A program made the translations under genes and the position numbers. A stretch of DNA of 64,000 nucleotides from assembly GCF_011492965.1 (NCBI RefSeq), contig NZ_CP045121.1, positions 2,046,001-2,110,000 of the forward strand. The letters are read 5' to 3'. The notes beneath the pieces were generated by a model, which was not told where the DNA came from, did no database searches, and saw only the letters and a program-made list of their open reading frames with translations. This document shows, piece after piece, positions 47,918 to 58,935 of this stretch. Source of the stretch: Rubrobacter marinus (GTDB taxonomy: Bacteria; Actinomycetota; Rubrobacteria; Rubrobacterales; Rubrobacteraceae). Position 1 is the first letter of the stretch. Every line of letters begins with the position of its first letter.

Positions 47918-48613
47918 GTGCGCGACGGTTTTACGGCGGTGGTGGCGGCGCGGGACGAGGAGGGTCTCCTCCCCGCGACCCTCGACGCCCTGTTCGGGAT
48001 CCCGAACTTGTCCCGCCTCGTGGTAGCCGACGACGGCAGCCGGGACGCCACCGCCGCGCTGGCCCGCGCCGCCGGCGCGGAGGTCGTCTCCCTGCCCTCG
48101 CCGCGGGGCAAGGGGGCCGCCTTACGCGCGGGCATCCTCCTCGCCCGCAGCGCGGGCCCCTCCTTCTCCGCTCAACCGCTGCTCCTCGCCGACGCGGATC
48201 TCGGGCCCTCGGCCTCGCGCCTCGCCGCCCTCCTCGATGCCCTCGACGAGGACCACCCGGCCTCCGTCGCGGCGTTCCCGAAGGGCGTCGCCGCTCGCGG
48301 CGGGTTCGGCCTCGTGAAGGGCCTCGCCCGCCGCGCCATCTCCCGGCGCGCGGGCGTCGCGCCCCTGGAGCCCCTCTCCGGACAGAGGGCCCTGCTCCCG
48401 GCGGCCCTCGACGCGCTGCCGGGCCTCGCCCCCGGCTTCGGCGCCGAGGTGGGGATGACCCTCGACCTCCTCTCCTCGGGCATAACGCCGCTCGAGGTCC
48501 CGCTCCCCCTCGCGCACCGGACGGCCGGAAAGACCTTCGAGGGCTTCGCCCACCGCGCCCGCCAGGGCCTCGACGTCCTCAGAGCCCTCCGGGGCGAGCG
48601 CGTCCCCTGGTAA
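47918..48613 (+). CDS. Family 2 glycosyltransferase
   Basis: The 231-residue GT-A protein reads FTAVVAARDEEGLLPATLDAL, LVVADDGSRDATAALAR, SLPSPRGKGAALRAGI and the DxD region LLADADLGPSA. No membrane helices are seen. It likely transfers a sugar from a nucleotide sugar to a lipid or wall precursor. It marks the return to core gene order: in related genomes such a gene lies between steB and pyrG (inference). Confidence 0.83.
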   Translation: MRDGFTAVVAARDEEGLLPATLDALFGIPNLSRLVVADDGSRDATAALARAAGAEVVSLPSPRGKGAALRAGILLARSAGPSFSAQPLLLADADLGPSASRLAALLDALDEDHPASVAAFPKGVAARGGFGLVKGLARRAISRRAGVAPLEPLSGQRALLPAALDALPGLAPGFGAEVGMTLDLLSSGITPLEVPLPLAHRTAGKTFEGFAHRARQGLDVLRALRGERVPW

Positions 48614-48617
48614 GCGC

Positions 48618-51134
<2,517 letters not shown>

Positions 51135-51151
51135 GGGCCGCCTACCGCGAG

Positions 51152-51190
51152 CACGCCAGCCGGGCGTTGCCGCCCCGCCCGGCTGGCGTG
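51152..51190 (+). terminator. Long hairpin after pyrG
   Basis: Perfect 15-base arms (51152-51166 and 51176-51190) with a 9-base loop, 18 bases past the pyrG stop. No T-run. It reaches the GTG chosen as start of the next gene and could also mask its translation start. Confidence 0.7.
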
Positions 51191-51694
51191 GCGCTTCTCC
51201 CCGGCGAGCGCGCCGGCAAGATCTGCACCGCCTCCGCCGGCTCGGTCTCCGTCGAGGCCTTGCTCTGCGCGCGCCCCGGTGAAGCCCTGCCGTCCCCCAG
51301 CCTCCCCGACTGCGGCCCGCGCGCCCGCCGCTACGGGCTCCGGGAAGACGGCGGGGGCGGAACGTACGAGCTGGCCTGCGAGGTCAGGGCCCTGCGCGGC
51401 GCCGAACTCGCGGAGGCCGTGGACGAGCTCCTTCGCGCCGTCTCGGCCCACGCGGCCCTCGTCGGGGCCGTGCTCGAGACGCGGGTCGTGCGCCTGGGCG
51501 AGCCGCTAGTGCCGGACCCCCTCGTCCTGGGCAGGCTCGCCCGGTACCTCCGGTCCTCGGGGCTCGGCGTGAGCTTCGGCCCCTCGTGGACCCCGGCGCC
51601 GCAAGCCGAGGCCTGGGTCGGCGCGGGCGGCCGACGGCGCGAGATCGAGCATCTCCTGCGGGAACACCCCTCTTGGCAGCCCGTCCTCCCGTAG
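51188..51694 (+). CDS. Hypothetical protein between pyrG and DUF3866 gene
   Basis: Not recognised. From GTG 51188 the product is 168 residues: VALLPGERAGKICTASAGSVSVEALL, YELACEVRALRGAELAEAVDELLRAVSAHAALVGAVLETRVVRLGEPLVPDPLVLGRLARYLRSSGLGVSFGPSWTPAP, ending in an EIEHLLREHPSW helix. TTG 51167 is an alternative start. It looks like a soluble alpha/beta protein, and codon bias is coding-like. It overlaps the DUF3866 start, so both are coupled. Confidence 0.55.
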   Translation: MALLPGERAGKICTASAGSVSVEALLCARPGEALPSPSLPDCGPRARRYGLREDGGGGTYELACEVRALRGAELAEAVDELLRAVSAHAALVGAVLETRVVRLGEPLVPDPLVLGRLARYLRSSGLGVSFGPSWTPAPQAEAWVGAGGRRREIEHLLREHPSWQPVLP

Positions 51695-52698
51695 CCCTGC
51701 GCCGGGCGCGCGTGCTCGAGGCCGGGGAACGCTTCCTCCGGATCGAACCTCTGGAGGGACCAATGCGCGGCCAGGACCTCCCCGCGCTCGCCCCCTTCGA
51801 GCCCCTACCAGAGGTCGGGGACGAGGTCGCCGTCAACCTCCTCGGCCCGGAGATGGGGCTCGGCACCGGCGGCTTCGCCTTCGTCCTCCCCACGACGGAC
51901 GGGGACGGCGCGGCCGTCCCCGAGAACCGGGATCACTTCGTGAAGCTGCCCTACACGCCGCTGCAACACCCGGCCCCTCCACCCGCCGAGAGGGGCGATC
52001 TCGTCGGGGTGCCGGTCGTCGTGCTCCCGCTGCACTCGCACCTCGCGCCCGCCTGCGCGGCGGCGGCCGACCTCCGCCCCGGCGTCAGGGTCGCCTTCGT
52101 GTGGCAGGAGGGCGGCGCGCTGCCCGTCGCGTTCTCCGGCGTCGTGAGGGCGCTCGAAGAAGGGGGGCTTCTGCACGCGGTCGTCTCCTCGGGGGCCTGC
52201 TTCGGGGGCGACGTCGAGGCGCCGAACGTCTACTCGGGGCTCCTGTCGGCGGCCGGGCCGTCGGTCGGGGCGGACCTCGTGATCTCGGGCATCGGGCCCG
52301 GAGTGGTGGGGACGGCCACGGCCCACGGCCACGGCGGCATGTCCGCGGCGGTCGCGCTCAACGCCGCCTCCTCGCTCGGGGCCTCGCCCGTCCTCGCCCC
52401 CCGTCTCTCCGCGGCGGACGGGAGGCCGCGCCACGGGGGCGTCTCGCACCACACGGTCTCCGCCCTCCGGGCCGCGCTCGCCGGATGCCGCGTGGCCGTG
52501 CCAGAGGCGGCGGGCGAGCTTCCCGGCGGGCTCCCCTCGCGCCACTCCTACGAGCGCGTCCGCTGGTCTGCCGCTGGATTAGAGGGGCGTCACGGGGTAA
52601 CCTTCTCCAGCATGGGACGCGGTTACAAGGACGATCCGGTCTTCTTCGACGCGGCGGCGGCGGCGGTCGCCCTCGCCCTCGGGGGGGGCGCGCCGTGA
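51673..52698 (+). CDS. DUF3866 family protein
   Basis: The 341-residue protein fits the DUF3866 family of Gram-positive and actinobacterial genomes, function unknown. Marks: VKLPYTPLQHP, VVVLPLHSHLAPACAA, VSSGACFGGDVEAPNVYSGLLSA, GADLVISGIGPGVVGTATAHGHGGMSAAVALNAASSLG, RPRHGGVSHHTVSALRAAL, FSSMGRGYKDDPVFFDAAA. TTG 51673 overlaps the preceding gene by 22 bases; GTG 51712 is an alternative. The ald GTG overlaps its stop. Confidence 0.83.
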   Translation: MAARPPVALRRARVLEAGERFLRIEPLEGPMRGQDLPALAPFEPLPEVGDEVAVNLLGPEMGLGTGGFAFVLPTTDGDGAAVPENRDHFVKLPYTPLQHPAPPPAERGDLVGVPVVVLPLHSHLAPACAAAADLRPGVRVAFVWQEGGALPVAFSGVVRALEEGGLLHAVVSSGACFGGDVEAPNVYSGLLSAAGPSVGADLVISGIGPGVVGTATAHGHGGMSAAVALNAASSLGASPVLAPRLSAADGRPRHGGVSHHTVSALRAALAGCRVAVPEAAGELPGGLPSRHSYERVRWSAAGLEGRHGVTFSSMGRGYKDDPVFFDAAAAAVALALGGGAP

Positions 52699-53828
52699 GG
52701 ATAGGGGTGGTTCGCGAGCTGACGCCCGGCGAGGGCCGGGTGGCGCTGACGCCGCACGCCGTCCACGAGCTCGTCAGGGCGGGGCACCGGGTGCACGTCG
52801 AGGCCGGGGCGGGGGAGGGGGCCGCGGTCTCCGACGAGGAGTACCGCCGGGCCGGGGCCAGGGTCGTCGCCGGCGCCGAAGGGGTGTGGCGCGACTCCGA
52901 GTTGATCGCCAAGGTCTTCGGGCCCCTGCCCGAGGAGTACCGGTACTTGAGGGAGGACCTGATCCTCTTCGCCTTCCTCTCCCTGGCGGTCGATGCCGGG
53001 CTTCTGGAGGCCCTCCTGGCCTCGCGGTGCGCCGCGTTCTCCATGGAGGCCATCGGCGACGGGAGGGGCGGGCTGCCCGTGCTCGCGCCGATGAGCGAGA
53101 TCGCCGGCCGCCTCGTGCCGCAGATCGGGGCGCACTACCTCCAGCGTCCCTCCGGCGGCAGGGGCATCCTGCTCGGGGGCGCGGCGGGCGTCCGCCCGGG
53201 CCGCGTGGTCGTGCTGGGGGCCGGGATCGTGGGCTCCGGCGCGGCCTGCGTCGCCAGCGGCCTCGGGGCCGAGGTGGTCGTGGTAGATCGCGACCTCGAC
53301 CGGCTGAGGCGCCTCGAGGCGATGCGCCTCGGCGGCGTGAAGACGCTCGCCGCGAGCAGCATGGGCATGCGGGAGGTCGTCCCGGACGCCGACCTCCTCA
53401 TAGGGGCGGTGCTCGTCGTGGATTCCAGGACCCCGCACCTCATCGACCGCGAGACCGTCCGCGCGATGAGGGACGGCGGCGTGATCGTCGACGTCGACGT
53501 CGACCAGGGGGGCTGCGTCGAGACCTCGCGCCCGACCACCCTGGAAGCCCCGACCTTCGTCGACGAGGGCGTGACCCATTACTGCGTGAAGAACGTGCCC
53601 GCCGCCGTCCCCGTCACCGCCGCCCACGCCCTCTCCAACGCCCTCGTCCCCTACGTGGCCAAGGTCGCCGGACGCGGCCTCGTCGACGCCCTGAACGCGG
53701 ACGCGGGCCTCGCCCGCGGCGCCTCGGTCGTCGAGGGGCGCCTCGTCAGCCCGTCCCTCGCCCGCGAGCACGCGGCGGAGCACCACCCCCTGACCTCCAT
53801 CCTCCCCCTGCACGCGGAGGCCCGGTGA
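52695..53828 (+). CDS. ald: Alanine dehydrogenase
   Basis: Interconverts alanine with pyruvate and ammonia using NAD. The 377-residue protein shows RIGVVRELTPGEGRVALTPHAVHELVRAGHRV, LIAKVFGP, APMSEIAGRLVPQIGAHYL, the NAD loop VVVLGAGIVGSGAACVASGLGAEVVVVDRDLDRL, and GVTHYCVKNVPAAVPVTAAHALSNALVPYV. Length and motifs are normal. It overlaps DUF3866 upstream and scpA downstream by four bases each. Confidence 0.92.
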   Translation: MRIGVVRELTPGEGRVALTPHAVHELVRAGHRVHVEAGAGEGAAVSDEEYRRAGARVVAGAEGVWRDSELIAKVFGPLPEEYRYLREDLILFAFLSLAVDAGLLEALLASRCAAFSMEAIGDGRGGLPVLAPMSEIAGRLVPQIGAHYLQRPSGGRGILLGGAAGVRPGRVVVLGAGIVGSGAACVASGLGAEVVVVDRDLDRLRRLEAMRLGGVKTLAASSMGMREVVPDADLLIGAVLVVDSRTPHLIDRETVRAMRDGGVIVDVDVDQGGCVETSRPTTLEAPTFVDEGVTHYCVKNVPAAVPVTAAHALSNALVPYVAKVAGRGLVDALNADAGLARGASVVEGRLVSPSLAREHAAEHHPLTSILPLHAEAR

Positions 53829-54574
53829 GCGATGGATCCCGCGGGGCCGAAGCCGGTGCCAAGCCCCTGAGCGCCTTCACCGTCGAGCTCGACGTCTACT
53901 CGGGCCCCTACGAGGGCCTGCTCGCCCTGATCCTGCGCGACGAGCTGGAGATCTTCGAGGTCCCCCTGGCCGAGCTCGTGAACCTCTACCGCAGCTCGGG
54001 CGGGTCGGACGAGGGCTCCCCCGGCGCCCTGGAGCGCGACACGGACTTCGTGGACTCCGCGACCTCTCTCGTCCTCTTGAAGGGGCGCTCGCTCGTCCCC
54101 GCAGGCTCCGAGACGGGCGACGAGGACGGCGACGAGGCCATCGGCCCGGAGGAGCTGGAGGCGCGCCTCGTCGCCTACCTGAAGGTGCGCCGCGCCGCGG
54201 AAGCCATCGGCGAGCGCCTCGCGCGCAACGCCGGCTACTACCCGTCCGGGCACGCGCCGCCGCCGAAGCCCGGGAAGCTGCGCATCAGGCCCGAGAAGAT
54301 CTCCGCCGCCGCCCGCCGGACGTTCTCCCGGACGGTCGAGCCGGAGACGCGCCACCTCGGCCCGATCACGGTGACCGTCGGCGAGCTCGTCGCCCTGCTG
54401 CGCCGCTCCCTCGCCGGGGGCGAACCGGTCTCGTTCGAGGCCCTGACGCGCGAGATGGACCGCCTCCGCTCGGCCGTGACCTTCGCCGCCGCCCTCAGCC
54501 TGGCCTCCGAGGGGAGCATCGTCCTCGTCCAGCCCGAGCCCTTCGGCCCCCTGACCCTGAGGCCCGTCCCTTGA
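53825..54574 (+). CDS. scpA: Segregation and condensation protein A
   Basis: The kleisin subunit bridging SMC heads. The 249-residue protein has FTVELDVYSGPYEGLLALILRDELEIFEVPLAELVNLY at the N-terminus, DFVDSATSLVLLKGRSL, a middle linker, and a C-terminal winged helix (SFEALTREMDRLRSAVTFAAALSLASEGSIVLVQPEPFGPL). GTG start; overlaps ald and scpB by four bases. Confidence 0.9.
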   Translation: MSDGSRGAEAGAKPLSAFTVELDVYSGPYEGLLALILRDELEIFEVPLAELVNLYRSSGGSDEGSPGALERDTDFVDSATSLVLLKGRSLVPAGSETGDEDGDEAIGPEELEARLVAYLKVRRAAEAIGERLARNAGYYPSGHAPPPKPGKLRIRPEKISAAARRTFSRTVEPETRHLGPITVTVGELVALLRRSLAGGEPVSFEALTREMDRLRSAVTFAAALSLASEGSIVLVQPEPFGPLTLRPVP

Positions 54575-55173
54575 CCGGGAACGCCCGCTACGAAGCGCCG
54601 CCGGAGCACCTGATCGAGGCCGTCCTCCTGTCGAGCCCGAGCCCCATCGCCCTGCCCGACCTCCTCTCCGCGACGGGCCTCGCGCAAGGGGAGGCCCTCG
54701 CGGCCCTAGAACACCTCCGGGCACGCTTCTCCCCGGCGTCTTCGGGGATCGTGCTTCGAGAGGTCGCGGGGGGCTACGCCCTGGCGACGAACCCCACTTG
54801 CGCGGCGGCGGTCGAGCGCTTCCGCGCGGAGGCCCGCCCCGCCCCGCTCTCCGGCGCCGCCCACGAGGTCCTCGCCTCTGTCCTCTACCTCGGTCCGATG
54901 ACGCGCGCCGCCGTCTCCGCCGCGCGCGGCGTGAACTCGGACGCCGTCGTCCGCAACCTCCTCGAGCGCAACCTCCTCGAGGAGCGGGGCCGGGACGAGG
55001 GCCTCCCCGGCTCCCCGGCCCTCCTCGGCGTCACGGACGACTTTCTCGCCGCCGCCGGCGCCCGGGACCCCGAGGACTTCCCGCCCCTCGACGCCCTCGT
55101 GGACGAGGCCGAGCTCGCCCGCGTCCGCGAGCGCATCTCCGGCGCGAGGCCGGACGCCGCCGGGGAGGCCTAG
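54571..55173 (+). CDS. scpB: Segregation and condensation protein B
   Basis: Two tandem winged helices in 200 residues: HLIEAVLLSSPSPIALPDLLSATGL, GIVLREVAGGYALATNP and APLSGAAHEVLASVLYLGPMTRAAVSAARGVNSDAVVRNLLERNLLEERGRDEG. ScpB dimerises and binds ScpA within the SMC complex. TTG start coupled to scpA. rluB follows after six bases, the common order. Confidence 0.9.
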   Translation: MTGNARYEAPPEHLIEAVLLSSPSPIALPDLLSATGLAQGEALAALEHLRARFSPASSGIVLREVAGGYALATNPTCAAAVERFRAEARPAPLSGAAHEVLASVLYLGPMTRAAVSAARGVNSDAVVRNLLERNLLEERGRDEGLPGSPALLGVTDDFLAAAGARDPEDFPPLDALVDEAELARVRERISGARPDAAGEA

Positions 55174-55179
55174 AGCCCC

Positions 55180-55890
55180 TTGCGACTCCAGGCGTTTCTC
55201 GCCCGGAGCGGCGCCGCCCCGTCGCGCCGCAAGGCCGAGGCCTTTATTACGGATGGCCGGGTCAGGGTGAACGGCAGGACGGCCACCCTCGGCGAGGGGG
55301 TCGAGCCCGGGACCGACCGCGTCCTCCTCGACGGCAGGCCGGTCGAGCTCCCGAGCGCCCACGCCTACCTGGCGCTAAACAAGCCCGCCGGCTACCTCAC
55401 CACCCTGCACGACGACCGCGGCCGCCCGACCGTCGCCTCCCTCATGCCCGAGGGCGTCCCCGGCCTCGTCCCCGTCGGCCGCCTCGACGCCGACACCACA
55501 GGCCTGCTCCTCCTGACGAACGACGGCAACCTCGCCAACCGCGTCGCCCACCCGTCCTCCGAGATAGAGAAGGAATACGAGCTGACCATAAAGAACCCCG
55601 TCGCCCAAGGGTCCCTCGAGGCCCTCGCCGAGGGCCCCACCCTCGAAGACGGCAAGATGCTGCCGCCCAGGATCTCCGACCCCCGCCGCACCTGCGAGCA
55701 CACGACCCTCAACGTGACGATCCACGAGGGCCGTAACCGCATAATACGCCGAGCCTGCGACGCGGTCGGGCTGCGGCTCCTCCGGCTGAGGCGGGTGAGG
55801 GTCGGTCCCGTGCGCCTCGGCGGGCTCCGCGAGGGGCGCCACCGCCCGGTGACCCGCGAGGAGCTAAAGGGATTGCGGGGCGGCGCATGA
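55180..55890 (+). CDS. rluB: 23S rRNA pseudouridine synthase (RluB/RsuA family)
   Basis: The 236-residue protein has an S4 domain (RLQAFLARSGAAPSRRKAEAFITDGRVRVNG) and the RsuA-type catalytic domain: LALNKPAGYLTTLHDDRGRPTV, VGRLDADTTGLLLLTNDG with the catalytic Asp, IEKEYELTI, and HEGRNRIIRRACDAVGL. Placement after scpB supports the RluB assignment over RsuA. TTG start. Its TGA overlaps the aroA ATG. Confidence 0.9.
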   Translation: MRLQAFLARSGAAPSRRKAEAFITDGRVRVNGRTATLGEGVEPGTDRVLLDGRPVELPSAHAYLALNKPAGYLTTLHDDRGRPTVASLMPEGVPGLVPVGRLDADTTGLLLLTNDGNLANRVAHPSSEIEKEYELTIKNPVAQGSLEALAEGPTLEDGKMLPPRISDPRRTCEHTTLNVTIHEGRNRIIRRACDAVGLRLLRLRRVRVGPVRLGGLREGRHRPVTREELKGLRGGA

Positions 55891-57233
55891 GCGGGGAGCG
55901 GACGAGGCCCGTCGCCGGCGTGCCCGGCGTCGACTTCACCGTCGACGACGTGCGGGGGCGGTTCCCGGTGGAGCTGGAGATCAAGCCTCTGTCGCGCCCC
56001 GTGGACGCCACCGTGAGGGTGCCCGGCTCCAAGAGCGTCACAAACCGCGCGCTCGTCGTGGCGGCGCTCGCGGACGGGCGCTCCAGGATCCTGAACCCCC
56101 TCTTCAGCGACGACTCCTACTGGCTTATGGACGCCCTCGTCCGCCTCGGCTTCGGGGTCCGCGCCGACCGCGAGGGGGGGGAGGTCGAGATCCTTGGCCT
56201 CGGGGGCCGCGTCCCGAACGAGGACGTCGAGGTCTTCGTGGGCAACGCGGGCACGGTGGCGCGCTTCCTCCCGCCGGCCCTCGCCCTGGGCCCGGGCCCG
56301 TACCGCCTCGACGGTGTCCCCCGCATGCGCGAGCGCCCGGTCGGCGACCTCGTGGACGCCATGCGCGAGCTCGGCGCCGCCGTCCGCTACGCCGACGGGG
56401 AGGGCCGCTTCCCCCTCGTCGTCGAAGGCGGTGGCCTCCGGGGCGGCACGGCGAGCGTCGAGGGGAGCAAGAGCAGCCAGTTTCTGAGCGGCCTCCTCAT
56501 GGCGGCCCCCTACGCCCGGGAGGGCATGACGCTCGAGGTCGAGGGGGAGCTCGTCTCGAAGCCCTACGTCGGCATCACGACCGGGGTGATGCGCTCCTTC
56601 GGCGTCGGCGTCGAGGAGGAGGGAGGCCGCTTCACGGTCCGGCCCGCGGCCTACGGCGCCCGCGACTATCCCGTCGAGCCCGACGCCTCGGGGGCCTCGT
56701 ACTTTATGGCCGCCGCCGCGGTGACCGGCGGGAGGGTGGAGATCCCCGGCCTCGGCTCGTCCTCGCCCCAGGGCGACCTGCGCTTCGCCGAGGTGCTAGA
56801 GCGGATGGGCTGCGAGGTCCGGATCGAAAGGGACCGCGTCGCGGTCCAGGGCCCCCGGCGCCTCCGGGGCGTCGACGTCGACATGAACGCCTTCTCGGAC
56901 ACCATGATCACGCTCGCCGCCATCGCCCCCTTCGCCGACGGCCCGACCACCATCCGAGACGTCGAGCACACCCGCCACCAGGAGACCGACCGCATCTCCG
57001 CCGTCGCCACCGAGCTCGCCCGCCTCGGCGCGGACGTACGGGAACACCGCAACGGTATCCGCATAATACCCCGAGAAACCCGGCCCACCTCGATCCGGAC
57101 GTATGACGACCACCGGATGGCGATGGGCTTCGCCGTGACCGGGCTTGTGGCGGCCGGGATCAGCATCCAGAACCCCGCGTGCGTCACGAAGACCTTCCCG
57201 GACTTCTTCCGCAAGCTCGACGCGCTCCGGTAG
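55887..57233 (+). CDS. aroA: 3-Phosphoshikimate 1-carboxyvinyltransferase (EPSP synthase)
   Basis: Adds PEP to shikimate-3-phosphate. The 448-residue intact protein shows VRVPGSKSVTNRALVVAALADG, VFVGNAGTVARFLPPALAL (glyphosate-site loop, near residue 119), RMRERPVGDLVDAMRELGA, SSQFLSGLLMAAPYA, and YDDHRMAMGFAVTGL. An N-terminal extension of about 30 residues precedes the usual start of the fold. It is 37 kb from aroCKBQ. Confidence 0.95.
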   Translation: MSGERTRPVAGVPGVDFTVDDVRGRFPVELEIKPLSRPVDATVRVPGSKSVTNRALVVAALADGRSRILNPLFSDDSYWLMDALVRLGFGVRADREGGEVEILGLGGRVPNEDVEVFVGNAGTVARFLPPALALGPGPYRLDGVPRMRERPVGDLVDAMRELGAAVRYADGEGRFPLVVEGGGLRGGTASVEGSKSSQFLSGLLMAAPYAREGMTLEVEGELVSKPYVGITTGVMRSFGVGVEEEGGRFTVRPAAYGARDYPVEPDASGASYFMAAAAVTGGRVEIPGLGSSSPQGDLRFAEVLERMGCEVRIERDRVAVQGPRRLRGVDVDMNAFSDTMITLAAIAPFADGPTTIRDVEHTRHQETDRISAVATELARLGADVREHRNGIRIIPRETRPTSIRTYDDHRMAMGFAVTGLVAAGISIQNPACVTKTFPDFFRKLDALR

Positions 57234-57398
57234 CCGAGACGCCGGGCCTCACCTACGGGCGGATGCCGGCGGCGAAGGCCGCGTCGCCGGAGTGCGCGAG
57301 GGCCCGGATCGGCGTCTCACCCCTCCCATCGCCGGGGACGCGTGGTCGTCCGGATCTCGTGCTGACCGGCTTCCTCGGGAACCTGCGCGCCGTTCGGG

Positions 57399-57998
57399 TT
57401 GTACTTTGTAGCAGGGTCGGGAAGGGAGAGGGCTGGGGGCCGTTTCGGAGGATTGGAAGCTCGTGGAGCGTGCGAGGGGGGCGATGCGGCGGCGTACGAG
57501 GTCCTCGTGCGGGCGTACGGGGGCGTGGCGTTTCGGGCGGCGTACCTGATCCTCGGGGATTCGGCGGAGGCCGAGGACGCCTCGCAGGAGGCGTTCGTGA
57601 AGGCTTATCGCGCGCTGGCGCGGTTCGAGCCGGGGGCTTCGTTCGGGCCCTGGATCCTCGCCATAACCTCCAACGAGGCGCGCAACCGGCGCAAGGCCGC
57701 GGGGCGTAGGGTGGGCCTCTCCCTCCGCGCGGCCGAGGAGGGCGTCGGGCGTGGAGACGGGTCCCTCTCGCCGGAGGCGGCCCTCGTCGCGCAGGAGAGG
57801 CGGGCGGAGCTGCTCGAAGCCCTCGAAGGCTTGCGCGAGGAGGACCGGGCCGTGATCGGCTACCGCTACTTTCTCGACCTCTCCGAGGCGGAGACCGCGG
57901 AGGTGCTCGGCTGCGCGCGCGGGACGGTCAAGTCCCGGCTCTCGCGGGCGCTCGGGCGGCTGCGCGAGGCCCTCAGGAAGGAGCAAGATGCCGGATAG
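57399..57998 (+). CDS. ECF-type RNA polymerase sigma factor (one frameshift)
   Basis: Region 2 reads EVLVRAYGGVAFRAAYLILGDSAEAEDASQEAFVKAYRALARFEPGASFGPWILAITSNEARNRRKA. Region 4 reads ALEGLREEDRAVIGYRYFLDLSEAETAEVLGCARGTVKSRLSRALGRLREAL. The true N-terminus (EDWKLVERARGGDAAAYE) lies one frame over, with a G missing near 57481, and no ordinary start is visible for it, so the start is uncertain. The next gene overlaps its end by 11 bases and looks like its membrane anti-sigma factor. Confidence 0.87.
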   Translation: MYFVAGSGRERAGGRFGGLEARGACEGGDAAAYEVLVRAYGGVAFRAAYLILGDSAEAEDASQEAFVKAYRALARFEPGASFGPWILAITSNEARNRRKAAGRRVGLSLRAAEEGVGRGDGSLSPEAALVAQERRAELLEALEGLREEDRAVIGYRYFLDLSEAETAEVLGCARGTVKSRLSRALGRLREALRKEQDAG

Positions 57999-58825
57999 GG
58001 AGCAGGATCTGGAGAGGGAGCTTCGGGAGCTCGGCTCCCACATCGAGTACCCCGAGCCCCCCGACCTCGCCCGAAGCGTCCGGCGCAGGCTCGACGCGGA
58101 GGCCGCGCGGCGCCGCGGCTGGCCGCGAAAACTCGCCACGCCCCGGTGGGCCGCTGCCGCCGCGACGCTCCTGATCTCCCTGTCCCTACTCTCGCCCGCG
58201 GTGCGCTCCACCGTCTCGGACACCCTGTCGTCCGGGGCATCGGGGGTGGCGGGGCCGCCGGGGGGCCGGCGCATCCTCCGCGGAGTACGCCCGGGAGGCA
58301 GCCCCCCAACCTGCCGAAGGGGATGCACCGGCCTCCGCCGGCAGACCCGAGGCGCCGCCCGGGAAGACCCTCGGTCTCGGCGAGAGGCTCACCATGACGG
58401 AGGCCCGTGACGAGGTCGGGAGGCTACTCCTACCCGAGAGCCCGGAGCTTACGGGCGAGCCCCGGGCGCTCTACGACGCCGGCTCGCCCCGGCGAGCCGG
58501 CGTCGTCCTCGTCTTCGGACCGGGCCCCGACCTGCGGCCGCTCGGCGACACGGACGCAGGGCTCCTCCTCGTCGAGGTACCCGGGAGCCTCGCCTCCGCC
58601 TACCCGGGGGTGGCCACGGCCTCCCGACCATCGTCCGAGGAGGTCGACGTCGGCGGTCGCCGGGGCTACTGGTTCCCCGACGGACGGAAACTGCGCCCGC
58701 AGCCCGGAGAAGCCGAACGCCTACCCGGCGGCGCCCTGTTGTGGGAGCAGGGAGAAGCAACGCTCCTCCTGCGGGCAGGTATCCCGCGGGAGGAGGCCGT
58801 TCGGATCGCCGAGACGGTCCGGTAG
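57988..58825 (+). CDS. Probable membrane anti-sigma factor (one frameshift)
   Basis: The N-terminal ~55 residues are cytoplasmic, acidic then basic ([39 protein letters not shown]). One membrane helix follows (WAAAAATLLISLSLLSPAV), and after a shift near 58262 comes an extracellular domain (RLTMTEARDEVGRLLLPESPELTGEP, VVLVFGPGPDLRPLGDTDAGLLLVEVPGS, GRRGYWFPDGR). Arrangement and overlap with the ECF gene support an anti-sigma role. No zinc HxxxCxxC motif is present. Confidence 0.65.
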
Positions 58826-58935
58826 GAGTGCGCCGGGAACCGATCCCGCTCGTCCCTTGTACTAAGGGCGTACGGTAAGCCAGAGCCCGCGCGTTCTCGC
58901 GCCAGCGCCGGATGTGCGGCGCGGAAGGAGGCAGG

